NCBI RefSeq assembly: GCF_025144145.1
Contig: NZ_CP083546.1
Location: 2,992,501-3,056,500 of the forward strand
Source of the DNA: Leisingera sp. M658
GTDB taxonomy: Bacteria; Pseudomonadota; Alphaproteobacteria; Rhodobacterales; Rhodobacteraceae
Length of the DNA stretch: 64,000 nucleotides
Direction: 5' to 3'
A program made the position numbers and the translations under genes. Positions 1 to 8,239 of this stretch are shown piece after piece. Position 1 is the first letter of the stretch. Each line of letters opens with the position of its first letter. The notes below the pieces were generated by a model that was not told where the DNA came from, made no database searches, and saw only the letters and a list, made by a program, of their open reading frames with translations.

Positions 1-490
1 GTGCATTGCCATAGCGCAGCACGTTGACACCGCCGGCATTGGTCGAAAGGTTGCCGCCGATCCTGGCTGATCCCTCTGCCGCCAGCGACAGGGGAAACAG
101 CCGCCCCGCCCCTTCCGCCGCTGCCTGGACATCCGCCAGAATGGCCCCTGCTTCGGCAATCAGGACATTTTCCTGCGGGTGGACCGACCGGATTGCTTTC
201 ATCCGTTCCAGCGACAGCACCAGCGGCGCCGGGCCGTCCGGCATCACCTGGCCGCCGACCAGGCTGGTGCCGCCGCCATAGGGCACAACCGGCACCCGGG
301 CGGCATTGGCCTCGCGGATCAGCCGTGAGACCTGCTCCACCGTCTGCGGCAAGGCCAGCACCCCTGCCTGCCCCTGGTAGCGGCCGCGCGGTTCCTCAAG
401 GTATCGCGGCTCTGGCGGCCGCAGCACGCCTTCCGGCAGCAGGTTCGAGAGATGGTTGGCAAAGGCAGTATCTGCGGGGTTCAGCATCAT
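1..490 (-). CDS. FAD-binding oxidoreductase (GlcD/FAD-linked oxidase family), N-terminal part
   Basis: The gene runs off the left edge of the window, so only the first 163 residues are visible. They form an FAD-binding type 4 (PCMH-fold) domain: a nucleotide-loop motif YGGGTSLVGG at residues 71-80 and IGGNLSTNAGG at 144-154, both typical of GlcD, D-lactate and D-2-hydroxyglutarate dehydrogenases. Such enzymes oxidise 2-hydroxy acids with FAD and pass electrons to a quinone or cytochrome; the substrate cannot be told without the C-terminal half. The start is a double ATG (490 and 487) behind a GGATAAGG ribosome site. No signal peptide is seen, so it is probably cytoplasmic. Confidence 0.85.
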   Translation of the reverse strand, partial: MMLNPADTAFANHLSNLLPEGVLRPPEPRYLEEPRGRYQGQAGVLALPQTVEQVSRLIREANAARVPVVPYGGGTSLVGGQVMPDGPAPLVLSLERMKAIRSVHPQENVLIAEAGAILADVQAAAEGAGRLFPLSLAAEGSARIGGNLSTNAGGVNVLRYGNA

Positions 491-531
491 GCCTTATCCA
501 TGCCGGAAGCGGCACTGGCTGGCAAGGCAGG

Positions 532-1356
532 TCACTCTTCTTCAGCCAGGTACTTCGGCTGCAGCACATGGATCGTCGGACGGCCGGGCAAGCCGCGCAG
601 GGAGACCGTAAGGGCGCTATTGCCTTCATTCACGACATCAAACTCAGGGCCGATCCGGGCCAGGAAGCGCTGCAGAGATGCGTCGCTGAACCAATGCATC
701 GGGATAATGACCGAGGAACGCAACCGCCCCAGTACCTCCAGCATCTGATCCAGCGGCAGGGTTATGCCGCCATCCACCGCCGCCATCACCACATCCAGCC
801 GCCCCAGCGCCGCATATTGTTCCGGGGTCGGCACGTGGTGAAGATGGCCCAGATGGCCGATGCAGAGGCCAGCCGCCTCAAAAACGAAGATCGAATTGCC
901 CCGCTTCTCGACTCCGCCGAACATGTTGCGGATGTCGGTCGGGACATTGCGGATCAGCATTTCTCCCAGATCAAGGTGATGCTCGGCACCTGCCCCGGAC
1001 GCCGCCCAGCCCTCCAGCACGTGGGGAATGGCTGGGTCGGGATGCGCCGTCCAATGGGTTTCATGGGCGTGGTTCATGGTGACCACATCCGGGATCAGCG
1101 GCGCAGCGCCGGTGAAGCCAGTGAAATCGGTGACCACATTCAGCCCGCCTTCGGTGCGCAGCAGGAAGGAAGCATGCGCGATATAGCGGATCTGCACGCT
1201 GTCCCGGGCAACAGGATCCTGCCAGCCGGCTTGGTGCAGATACTCCAGGCCAGGGGTTGCCCCGGCCAGCGCGATACAATGGCTGGCCCGCCGCTCCTGG
1301 GCCTGGAGGGCAGTGGCACAGAGGATCAGCCAAAGGAGACAGCAAAAGCCGCGCAT
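532..1356 (-). CDS. Exported MBL-fold metallo-hydrolase-like protein
   Basis: A 274-residue protein with an N-terminal signal peptide (hydrophobic residues 2-17, ending ALQAQ). The start is set at the ATG followed by this signal; an upstream in-frame extension is low-complexity and overlaps an intergenic repeat. The body is a beta-lactamase-fold domain of the UlaG-like kind: IAHASFLL at 59-66, VTDF at 75-78 and the metal-site strand NHAHETH at 95-101. The canonical HxHxDH has Thr where the metal-binding Asp is expected, so metal binding or catalysis may differ. Further metal-ligand-type residues follow (IGHLGHLHH, PMHWFS). The substrate is unknown. It is read alone, 41 bases upstream of the FAD oxidase. 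Confidence 0.75.
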   Translation of the reverse strand: MRGFCCLLWLILCATALQAQERRASHCIALAGATPGLEYLHQAGWQDPVARDSVQIRYIAHASFLLRTEGGLNVVTDFTGFTGAAPLIPDVVTMNHAHETHWTAHPDPAIPHVLEGWAASGAGAEHHLDLGEMLIRNVPTDIRNMFGGVEKRGNSIFVFEAAGLCIGHLGHLHHVPTPEQYAALGRLDVVMAAVDGGITLPLDQMLEVLGRLRSSVIIPMHWFSDASLQRFLARIGPEFDVVNEGNSALTVSLRGLPGRPTIHVLQPKYLAEEE

Positions 1357-1460
1357 GAAGCAGGTTCTAGGGCGCAAACCGCAGTTGTCAGCCCCCGGGG
1401 CGGAAAATTGCGCCGGGCGCGGCCACGGCAGGCCGCAGAACTCTTTCCGGCCGCGAGGCC

Positions 1461-1537
1461 GGGTAGCGCCGCACCGCAGGTGCGGCGCTACCCCCAACGG
1501 AAGCGGTGCATTTCAATGCACCAGCGACGGGCGGGAG
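1461..1537 (+). repeat. Hairpin plus 45-nt dispersed intergenic repeat, copy A
   Basis: A perfect 15-bp stem (1461-1475 with 1479-1493, loop GCA) runs into a 45-nt block (1493-1537) that begins CCCAACGG and ends GGCGGGAG. The block contains an inner stem GGTGCAT/ATGCACC. Equivalent 45-nt blocks occur at 14979-15023 (reverse strand) and 60678-60722. The copy lies between the GNAT gene and the MBL-fold gene, which are both on the minus strand. No known element name is assigned. Confidence 0.8.
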
Positions 1538-1562
1538 TTCCCGGCTGCCTGTGCGCCTGCGG

Positions 1563-2153
1563 TCATGCCTGGCCCGTCAGGGTTTTGCCGCGCCGGTCGT
1601 GCCGCAGCGAAGCATACAGAACATGGGTCCGCCAGCGGCCGTTGATCTGCAAATAGGACTGAGCGACGCCCTCGTATTTGAAGCCGGATTTCTCCAGCAG
1701 TCCGCGGGAAGCCTGGTTTTCCGGCAAGCATGCAGCCTCAATCCGGCTGAGATCCAGTTTGCTGAAGGCGTGATGCACCACCGCGCCGATCGCCTCGCGC
1801 ATGTAGCCGTGGCGGGCAAAGGGCAACCCGGTCCAGTACCCCAGCGTACCCGCCTGGGCCGGCCCGCGGCGGATATTGTCAAGCGTGATCGCGCCCAGCA
1901 GCATATTGTCGGACCGCCGGATCAGGAACAGCGGCAGCGCCGTGCCCCCAGCCACCGAGCGGCGGGCCCAATAGACCCGGTTGGTGAATGACTTGCGGCT
2001 GAGGTGGTCCGCCGCCCAGCTCGGCTCCCACGGCGTAAGGTACGGCTGGCTCTGCAGCCGCAGCGCCGCCCAGCCGTGAAAATCCGCATGCACCGGCGGC
2101 CTGAGGGTCAGGCGCTCGGTTTCAATGCGGACCTTGCGGCGGTTCAGCAGCAT
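1563..2153 (-). CDS. GNAT family N-acetyltransferase (RimJ-like)
   Basis: A 196-residue protein of the RimJ/RimL branch of GNAT acetyltransferases, which move an acetyl group from acetyl-CoA to an amine, often a protein N-terminus. The opening strand IETERLTLRPP (10-20) is diagnostic. The acetyl-CoA loop is FARHGYMREA (112-121), and ENQASRGLLEKSGF (145-158) is the usual RimJ helix. Its ATG overlaps the stop of the upstream M16 peptidase gene (TGATG), so the two are translationally coupled. The actual acceptor is unknown; rimJ as such is not claimed. Confidence 0.85.
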   Translation of the reverse strand: MLLNRRKVRIETERLTLRPPVHADFHGWAALRLQSQPYLTPWEPSWAADHLSRKSFTNRVYWARRSVAGGTALPLFLIRRSDNMLLGAITLDNIRRGPAQAGTLGYWTGLPFARHGYMREAIGAVVHHAFSKLDLSRIEAACLPENQASRGLLEKSGFKYEGVAQSYLQINGRWRTHVLYASLRHDRRGKTLTGQA

Positions 2154-3415
2154 CAGGCGGCGCGCCTCTCCTGCAGCCTCTCCAGCGCCGGGGCGTCTGC
2201 AACCGGGCCATAAAGCGCAAGAGCCGCCGGTGCGGAAACCGCCATTTCCTCGGCCATGCTGCGCACATCCTTGGTGGTCACAGCCTCAATCCGCTCAACC
2301 GTGTGCTCCAGCGACGGAACCTTGCCCCAGATCTGCACCAGCCGCGCCAGACGTTCCGCCCGGTTCGACGGGCTTTCCAGCCCCATCAGCATCCCGGCCT
2401 TCATCTGGGCGCGGGCGCGCTCGACCTCGGCCTCGGTCATGTCGTCGGCGGCGCGTTTCATCTCGTCGATGGTGATGCCTGCCAGCTCCTCCAGCTGCTC
2501 GCCAGAGGTGCCGGCGTAAACCGTCATTGCGCCGGTATCGGCATAAGATCCGGCCTGCGCAAAAATCGTGTAGCACAGACCGCGCTTTTCGCGCACCTCC
2601 TGGAACAGCCGCGAGGACATGCCGCCGCCAAGCGCGCTGGCGTAGATCTGCGAGGTATACATCGACTGGTCGCGATAGCTGGGGCCTTCAAAAGCCAGCG
2701 CGAAATGCGCCTGCTCCAGATCCTTGACCTGCCGCGCCTCGCCGCCGGTGAACCGCGCGCCTTCAGCGGTGAAATCGGGCTTGGCTTCCATGTGGCCGAA
2801 CAGCCGCTCAGCCAGTTTCACCAGCATTTCGTGATCCACGCCGCCAGCTGCCGCCAGGATCATCTGGCCGGGGCCGTAATGCTCAGCCACGAAACTCTGC
2901 AGATCTTCGCGGTTGAAGCTGCTGACGCGCTCAGCCGGGCCCAGGATGGTGCGGCCCAAAGGCTGGCCGCGGTAGCTTTCTTCCTGCAGCCAGTCAAAGA
3001 TCACATCATCCGGCGTGTCCAGCGACTGGCCGATTTCCTGCAGGATCACCCCGCGCTCGATCTCGATCTCGCGGGCATCAAACACCGGGTTCAGCAGGAT
3101 GTCCCCGATCACATCCACGGCCAGCGGCACGTCCCCCTTAAGCACGCGGGCGTAATAGGCCGTCACCTCGCGCGAGGTGTAGGCGTTGATATAGCCGCCC
3201 ACATCCTCGATCTCCTCAGCGATTTGCAGGGCCGAGCGGGTCTTGGTGCCCTTAAAGGCCATATGCTCCAGGAAATGGGCGATGCCGTTCTGCTCAAGCC
3301 GCTCGTGGCGGCCGCCGGCATTGACCCAGATCCCGACCGCCGCGGATTCCAGTCCTGGCATGTGTTCGGAGACGATGCGGAACCCGTTGGCGAGTGTGTG
3401 CTGCTGAACTGTCAA
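2153..3415 (-). CDS. M16 family zinc metallopeptidase
   Basis: A 420-residue peptidase of the pitrilysin/mitochondrial processing peptidase beta family. The inverted zinc motif HFLEH is at 47-51, in the setting NGIAHFLEHMAFKGT, with the N-terminal M16 domain to about residue 160 and the inactive-type M16_C domain at about 165-345. There is no signal peptide, so a cytoplasmic role in peptide turnover is likely. It overlaps thrC by four bases (ATGA) and the following GNAT gene by one, so thrC, M16 and GNAT form one coupled unit. Many bacteria carry M16 genes in active/inactive pairs; only one is present here. Confidence 0.93.
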   Translation of the reverse strand: MTVQQHTLANGFRIVSEHMPGLESAAVGIWVNAGGRHERLEQNGIAHFLEHMAFKGTKTRSALQIAEEIEDVGGYINAYTSREVTAYYARVLKGDVPLAVDVIGDILLNPVFDAREIEIERGVILQEIGQSLDTPDDVIFDWLQEESYRGQPLGRTILGPAERVSSFNREDLQSFVAEHYGPGQMILAAAGGVDHEMLVKLAERLFGHMEAKPDFTAEGARFTGGEARQVKDLEQAHFALAFEGPSYRDQSMYTSQIYASALGGGMSSRLFQEVREKRGLCYTIFAQAGSYADTGAMTVYAGTSGEQLEELAGITIDEMKRAADDMTEAEVERARAQMKAGMLMGLESPSNRAERLARLVQIWGKVPSLEHTVERIEAVTTKDVRSMAEEMAVSAPAALALYGPVADAPALERLQERRAA

Positions 3416-4800
3416 TTCGCGATATTCTTTCTGATGTGATCCTCAAGGGCGGCCAGATCGTTGGCGATCCGGGTCACCCGTTCCGGCCTGTCATACAGGT
3501 CGCCCATGCGCGGGGGAAGAGGCGGATGGATGCCGCTGGCATCTTCGACCGCTGCCGGAAACTTCGCCGGGTGCGCAGTGGCCAGCGTGATCATCGGCAC
3601 GTCTGCCTGGCGGTGCTCATTTGCGACCTTCACCCCGACGGCGCCGTGCGGGCACAGCAGTTCGCCTGAGGCGGCCAGCTCGGACTTGATGGTCGCCAGG
3701 GTCTCCGCCTCGGAGGTGCGGCCCGAGACGTAGGTCTCGCTCAGCGCCTGCATCGCGCCTTGGGAGACGTCAAAGCCGCCGGTCTTCAGCTCATCCATCA
3801 ACAGCGCCACCGCCTTGCTGTCCTGGCCGTAGGCATAGAACAGCGCGCGCTCGAAGTTGGACGACACCTGGATGTCCATCGAGGGTGAGATTGAGGGCGC
3901 GGTATCGCCCTTGTAATAGCCCTGCCCCGACAGGCAGCGGTGCAGGATATCGTTCTGGTTGGTGGCGACGACAAGCTGGTCGATCGGCAGGCCCATCTGC
4001 TTGGCGATGAAGCCTGCAAAGATGTCGCCGAAGTTGCCGGTCGGCACGGTGAAGCTGACCTTGCGGCCCGGCGCGCCAAGGCTGACGGCGGCTGAGAAGT
4101 AATAGACCACTTGTGCCAGCACGCGGGCGATGTTGATCGAGTTCACGCCGGCCAGTTTCACGCCGTCGCGGAAATCGAAGTCGTTGAACATGTCCTTTAC
4201 GCGTGCCTGGCAATCGTCAAAATCGCCATCGACAGCCAGCGCGTGGACGTTGGCATCCTGCGGCGTGGTCATCTGGCGGCGCTGCACCTCCGATACGCGG
4301 CCATGCGGATAGAGGATGAACACATCGACGTTGCTGAGACCGCGGAACGCCTCCATCGCCGCCGAGCCGGTATCGCCCGAAGTGGCGCCTGCAATGGTCA
4401 CCCGGTCGCCGCGGCGTTCCAGTGCCGACTGGAACAGCTGGCCGATCAGCTGCATCGCAAAGTCCTTGAACGCCAGCGTCGGGCCGTGGAACAGCTCCAG
4501 CAGGAAATGGTTCGGCGCCAGCTGCTTCAACGGTGCGCGGGCGGCATGGCCGAAGCCCTGATAGGCACGGGCGATGATGGCGCGGAACTCCTCGTCGGTG
4601 AAACAGTCGCCAAGGAAAGGGCGCATCACGCGGAAGGCGGTTTCCTCGTAGGAGAGACCGGCCAGTGCGGCGATGTCATCCTGGGACATCTGCGGGATTT
4701 CGGCCGGCACATAGAGACCGCCGTCGCGGGCAAGCCCGGTCAGCATCGCGTCTTCAAAGGTCAGCTCGGGCGCTTGGCCCCGGGTCGAGATATATTTCAT
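3412..4800 (-). CDS. thrC: Threonine synthase
   Basis: A 462-residue pyridoxal-phosphate enzyme that converts O-phosphohomoserine to threonine, the last step of threonine synthesis. The PLP lysine lies in HGPTLAFKDF (105-114, Lys112) and the phosphate-binding loop is ATSGDTGSAA (139-148). The N-terminal MKYISTRG start is the usual one and the length matches the long bacterial form. It sits 12 bases downstream of the SURF1 gene and overlaps the M16 gene by four bases, an order common in Rhodobacterales. Confidence 0.96.
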   Translation of the reverse strand: MKYISTRGQAPELTFEDAMLTGLARDGGLYVPAEIPQMSQDDIAALAGLSYEETAFRVMRPFLGDCFTDEEFRAIIARAYQGFGHAARAPLKQLAPNHFLLELFHGPTLAFKDFAMQLIGQLFQSALERRGDRVTIAGATSGDTGSAAMEAFRGLSNVDVFILYPHGRVSEVQRRQMTTPQDANVHALAVDGDFDDCQARVKDMFNDFDFRDGVKLAGVNSINIARVLAQVVYYFSAAVSLGAPGRKVSFTVPTGNFGDIFAGFIAKQMGLPIDQLVVATNQNDILHRCLSGQGYYKGDTAPSISPSMDIQVSSNFERALFYAYGQDSKAVALLMDELKTGGFDVSQGAMQALSETYVSGRTSEAETLATIKSELAASGELLCPHGAVGVKVANEHRQADVPMITLATAHPAKFPAAVEDASGIHPPLPPRMGDLYDRPERVTRIANDLAALEDHIRKNIAN

Positions 4801-4812
4801 CGCCTTGGCTCT

Positions 4813-5481
4813 CTAGGAATTGGCGCGGTTGCGCCTCAGGAAGTAGACAGTCATCGCAGCCCAGATGAAGGCCAGCGAAAACCAGGTGATCGCATATTGC
4901 AAGTGGTTGTTTGGGATGGTGCTGGTGCTGATCCCCATCGGCCGGACATTTTCCCCGAGAGGCTCGCGTGAGATCACCAGGACCGGCTCTGTTTTCAGGG
5001 TGGCCGCCATCTCGGCCAGATCGCGCGCGTACCAGAAATTGTTGGCCGGGTCATTCTGCGGGGTAAAACTGTCGCGCTCAACCGGCCAATGCAGGTTGCC
5101 GGCGGCATAGACCGGGCCGGTGCTGCGCTTGGCGTTCTTTGCTGCCTCGGGCACGAAACCGCGTTCCAGCAGGATACGGCGGCCTGTCTTGTCTTCCGTC
5201 AGGGCCTGAATGATCCGGAAGCCGGTACCGGTTTCCTTGGAGCTGACCAAAACGTGCAGCTCCGCACCCGAGATTGTCCCGAACAGATCCACAGCTTGGT
5301 ACTTGTGCTCTGCCGCGTTGGGGGAGGCTGGCAAGGGTTCAGGCAATCCGGCCAGCCGGAAGATTATATCCTCGATGACCTGCTCTTTCCACGCCAGCCG
5401 CTGCAGCTGCCAGGTGCCAAGGCCCAGCAGGATCGCGATCCCCAGACCGCTGACCACCACCAAAAAACCGACATGCCGCAT
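4813..5481 (-). CDS. SURF1-family cytochrome oxidase biogenesis protein
   Basis: A 222-residue inner-membrane protein with one N-terminal (about 4-22) and one C-terminal (about 196-215) membrane helix around a periplasmic domain, the standard SURF1 layout. Conserved segments are LGTWQLQRLAWK (21-32) near the first helix, the RGFVP strand and NNHLQYAITWFSLA near the second. SURF1 proteins help insert haem a into subunit I of aa3 oxidase. The gene follows ctaE, separated by a hairpin that may lower its expression relative to the structural subunit. Confidence 0.93.
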   Translation of the reverse strand: MRHVGFLVVVSGLGIAILLGLGTWQLQRLAWKEQVIEDIIFRLAGLPEPLPASPNAAEHKYQAVDLFGTISGAELHVLVSSKETGTGFRIIQALTEDKTGRRILLERGFVPEAAKNAKRSTGPVYAAGNLHWPVERDSFTPQNDPANNFWYARDLAEMAATLKTEPVLVISREPLGENVRPMGISTSTIPNNHLQYAITWFSLAFIWAAMTVYFLRRNRANS

Positions 5482-5505
5482 CCGGGCCGCTCCGCTTCAA
5501 CAGTA

Positions 5506-5538
5506 AAGGCGCGCAGAGCGTGATGCCCTGCGCGCCTT
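5506..5538 (-). terminator. Hairpin between ctaE and surf1 (possible partial terminator)
   Basis: An 11-bp perfect stem AAGGCGCGCAG (5506-5516) pairs with CTGCGCGCCTT (5528-5538) around an 11-nt loop. Read on the minus strand it is followed only by TTTAC, so the U-tract is weak. It lies downstream of ctaE, so it could attenuate transcription into surf1 and thrC or end the oxidase message. Confidence 0.55.
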
Positions 5539-5614
5539 GCTCATTAAGGTCTGTCTGCGGCTTTTGGAACCGCAAACATGTAACCGTTACAAACCGCCCG
5601 TTACAGGCCGCCGA

Positions 5615-6424
5615 TTAGAGGCCGGAAGTGCCCCAGATGTAGACAGCGACAAACAGGAACAGCCATACGACGTCCACAAAGTGCCAGTACCAGGCAGCGG
5701 CCTCAAAGCCGACGTGCTGTTCAGGGGTGAAGTCGCCCTTCATCGCGCGGATCAGGCAGACGGTCAGGAAGATGGTGCCGATCACAACGTGGAAACCGTG
5801 AAAGCCGGTTGCCATGAAGAAGTTCGAATAGAACTCATCGCCGCCGAACTGCCAGCCTTCGTGCAGCAGGTGGTAGTATTCGTAGCCCTGCAGCGCGGTG
5901 AAGAGGATGCCGAAGGCAATGCCGATGGCCAGGCCCTGCACCAGTGCCTTGCGGTCGTTGTTGTGCACCAGCGCATGGTGCGCCCAGGTCACGGCGCAGC
6001 CCGACAGCAGCAGCAGCAGCGTGTTGATCAGCGGCAGGTGGAACGGGTCGACGGCAACGATCTCCGGCTTCAGGTACTCGGTGCCGACATAGGTCTCCAT
6101 CGGGTAGATGGCATGTTTGAAGAATGACCAGAACCAGGCGAAGAAGAACATCACCTCGGACATCACAAACAGGATAAAGCCATAACGCAAGCCGATCCGC
6201 ACCACAGTGGTGTGATCGCCGGCCTTGCTTTCGGCGACAACTTCGGACCACCAGGCGAAGGCCGAGTAGAGAACTGCAACCAGGCCGATCCAGAACGCCC
6301 AGGCAGTGATGCCCTTCATCCAGAAGACCGCGCCGACCAGCATGACAAAAGTGCCCAGCGATGCGGCCAGCGGCCAGATCGACGGCGGCAGAATATGATA
6401 ATCGTGATTTTTAGCGTGCGCCAT
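5615..6424 (-). CDS. ctaE: Cytochrome c oxidase subunit III
   Basis: A 269-residue polytopic membrane protein with about seven helices, the aa3-type oxidase subunit III. Recognisable segments are the N-terminal [11 protein letters not shown] (5-15), the [12 protein letters not shown] helix, a WAHHAL segment and the C-terminal [19 protein letters not shown] stretch. Subunit III binds phospholipid and protects the proton-pumping subunit I from suicide inactivation. It is the last structural gene of the ctaC-ctaB-coxF-ctaG-ctaE operon. Subunit I (ctaD) is not in the window, as is common in Rhodobacterales where ctaD is elsewhere. Confidence 0.97.
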   Translation of the reverse strand: MAHAKNHDYHILPPSIWPLAASLGTFVMLVGAVFWMKGITAWAFWIGLVAVLYSAFAWWSEVVAESKAGDHTTVVRIGLRYGFILFVMSEVMFFFAWFWSFFKHAIYPMETYVGTEYLKPEIVAVDPFHLPLINTLLLLLSGCAVTWAHHALVHNNDRKALVQGLAIGIAFGILFTALQGYEYYHLLHEGWQFGGDEFYSNFFMATGFHGFHVVIGTIFLTVCLIRAMKGDFTPEQHVGFEAAAWYWHFVDVVWLFLFVAVYIWGTSGL

Positions 6425-6448
6425 TCAAGTGTCCCTCACCAAAGCGGC

Positions 6449-7036
6449 CTAATTCGTGGTTGCCCCTGCCCCGGTGTTAGTCCCGGTGTCGAGAGCAGCA
6501 AAGCCCTCGGGCAGATCGATTTCATGAAACGTGTACGAAAGCGTGATCGTATGCACGTATTTTGCGTCCCGGTCGTCAAGGATTTCGGGATCGACAAAGA
6601 AGGTCACGGGCATCTGCACCCGTTCCCCCGGCTGAAGCACCTGCTCGGTAAAGCAGAAGCAGTCTATTTTTTCAAAAAACCCGCCGGCCTGATAGGGCGT
6701 CACATTGTAGGACGCCTGCCCTGCCACGGGGCGGTCGGTCGGGTTGTAGGCCTCGTAAAAGGCCAGTCCGGTTTCCCCCAGCTTGATCTCCATCTCGCGC
6801 TGGGACGGTTTGAACTCCCACGGCATGCCGCGCTGTTTTGAGCCGTCAAAGCGCACTGTGATGGTCTGATCCACAATCGTGTCCGAACCGGTGCTGGCAA
6901 CGCCGGTAACGCCGCCAAAGCCGGTGACCCGGCAGAACCAGTCATAAAACGGGACCGAGGCCCAGGACAGGCCGCTCATCAGGACGACAACGCCCACCAG
7001 CTGGACAACAGTTTTCTGCGGCCCCTGCAACGCCAT
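6449..7036 (-). CDS. ctaG: Cytochrome c oxidase assembly protein CtaG/Cox11
   Basis: A 195-residue protein with one N-terminal membrane helix (about 11-29) and a periplasmic Cox11 domain. Cox11 delivers copper to the CuB centre of subunit I. The copper motif CFCF is present at 126-129 (KIDCFCFTEQ), and Cys35 in YDWFCRVTGFGG matches the conserved membrane-proximal cysteine. The start codon overlaps the coxF stop by one base, and ctaE begins 24 bases after the ctaG stop. Confidence 0.96.
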   Translation of the reverse strand: MALQGPQKTVVQLVGVVVLMSGLSWASVPFYDWFCRVTGFGGVTGVASTGSDTIVDQTITVRFDGSKQRGMPWEFKPSQREMEIKLGETGLAFYEAYNPTDRPVAGQASYNVTPYQAGGFFEKIDCFCFTEQVLQPGERVQMPVTFFVDPEILDDRDAKYVHTITLSYTFHEIDLPEGFAALDTGTNTGAGATTN

Positions 7037-7200
7037 CAGTTCTGCTCTCCCTGGGCGTCCGGGAATTTGAAAGTGGCCGAGGTCACCTTGGCCATGGTCA
7101 GCGCCATCACCAGCACCACAAAGGCGCCCAGCAGGATGCCAACGCCCTTATTGAGGCCGGAGCGGCGTTTGTGGATCTCATGCTGTTTTCGCAATGCCAT
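7036..7200 (-). CDS. CoxF-like small membrane protein of the oxidase operon
   Basis: A 54-residue open frame too short for most gene callers. It starts MALRKQHEIHKRR, continues with a single hydrophobic helix (about residues 20-40, GVGILLGAFVVLVMALT) and ends in a short polar tail. Its ATG lies one base beyond the ctaB stop and its stop overlaps the ctaG start (TGATG), so it is tightly packed inside the operon. A small protein at this place is known in other alphaproteobacterial cta operons as CoxF. The basic N-terminus followed by one helix suggests N-in topology. Its assembly function is not established from sequence. Confidence 0.85.
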   Translation of the reverse strand: MALRKQHEIHKRRSGLNKGVGILLGAFVVLVMALTMAKVTSATFKFPDAQGEQN

Positions 7201-7201
7201 C

Positions 7202-8143
7202 TTACCAGCCTCCCAGGCCGTAGGGCTTCAGCAATGCTTCCGCCAGGATCGCACCGAAATGCAGGAACAAGTAGAGCAGCGACAGTTTGAAGAAGCTGCG
7301 CTCCACCTTGAAGTTGTCGTTCTCGGAATCGTCCTCATCGCGGCGGGTGATCTTCCAGGCGCCGTGCAGGAACAGCGCGTTCATGACCAGCGCTGCGGCC
7401 AGATACAGCGGGCCGCCGATACCGGAGAATGCGGTGCCAATGGCCAGCACCGCCAGCAGAACTGTGTATACCAGAATATGGACACGGGTGGCGCGGCGGC
7501 CGTGGGTCACGGTCAGCATCGGCACGCCGGCGTCGTCATAGTCCGAGCGCATGAACAGCGCCAGCGCCCAGAAATGCGGCGGCGTCCACATGAACGTCAG
7601 CAGGAACATCAGCCAGGGCTCAACCGACATGGTGCCGGTGGCGGCAATCCAGCCGATCACCGGCGGAAAGGCCCCCGCAGCACCGCCGATCACGATGTTC
7701 TGCGGCGTCGCGCGTTTCAGCCACATGGTGTAGACCACCACATAAAAGAATATGGTGAAAGCCAGGAAGGCGCCGGCAAAGACATTTGCTGCCAGCGCCA
7801 GCATGATCACCGACAGGCCCGACAGCGCCAGGCCAAGTGCCAGCGCCTCGCCCGCCTCCACCTTGCCGGACGGGATCGGGCGGGTCCTGGTGCGCTTCAT
7901 CACCTTGTCGATGTCAGCGTCCCACCACATGTTGAGCGCACCGGACGCACCGCCGCCAATGGCGATGAACAGGATGGCGCAGAAGCCGATAACCGGATGC
8001 ACGGAGACAGGCGCGGCCAGCAGCCCGACCAAAGCGGTGAACACCACCAGCGACATGACACGGGGCTTCAGCAGGGCGAAGTAATCGCCGAAACTGGCCT
8101 CGTCTTCATATGCACGGCTTGCGTTGATGCTTGCGTCGCTCAT
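7202..8143 (-). CDS. ctaB: Protoheme IX farnesyltransferase (haem O synthase)
   Basis: A 313-residue UbiA-family prenyltransferase with about nine membrane helices. It attaches farnesyl to haem b to make haem O, the precursor of haem a. The first Asp-rich motif lies in NMWWDADIDKVMKRTRTRP (71-89), with the conserved downstream RTRPIPSG; a second loop (FMRSDYDDAGVPMLTV) carries the later motif. It is the second gene of the operon, 96 bases after ctaC across a perfect 8-bp hairpin. Confidence 0.97.
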   Translation of the reverse strand: MSDASINASRAYEDEASFGDYFALLKPRVMSLVVFTALVGLLAAPVSVHPVIGFCAILFIAIGGGASGALNMWWDADIDKVMKRTRTRPIPSGKVEAGEALALGLALSGLSVIMLALAANVFAGAFLAFTIFFYVVVYTMWLKRATPQNIVIGGAAGAFPPVIGWIAATGTMSVEPWLMFLLTFMWTPPHFWALALFMRSDYDDAGVPMLTVTHGRRATRVHILVYTVLLAVLAIGTAFSGIGGPLYLAAALVMNALFLHGAWKITRRDEDDSENDNFKVERSFFKLSLLYLFLHFGAILAEALLKPYGLGGW

Positions 8144-8165
8144 CTTGGGTCCTTTGGCGGCAATA

Positions 8166-8185
8166 GGTGCGCATTGCTGCGCACC
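8166..8185 (-). other. Perfect short hairpin between ctaC and ctaB
   Basis: GGTGCGCA (8166-8173) and TGCGCACC (8178-8185) form an 8-bp perfect stem with a 4-nt loop, 19 bases beyond the ctaB start. There is no U-tract. It could stabilise the 3' end of a ctaC-only transcript or act as an RNA-processing point that gives more subunit II than CtaB. This role is inference. Confidence 0.5.
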
Positions 8186-8239
8186 CTGATCTTTTGACTA
8201 TACCACACGAAGCGCTCTCAAGCTCCGTATGGCCAGGTC

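Noticed and set aside
193-1656. Long plus-strand open frame (487 codons)
   Set aside because: It lies antisense to the FAD oxidase and MBL-fold genes, has no recognisable domain, and its codons are the complement of a typical high-GC gene.
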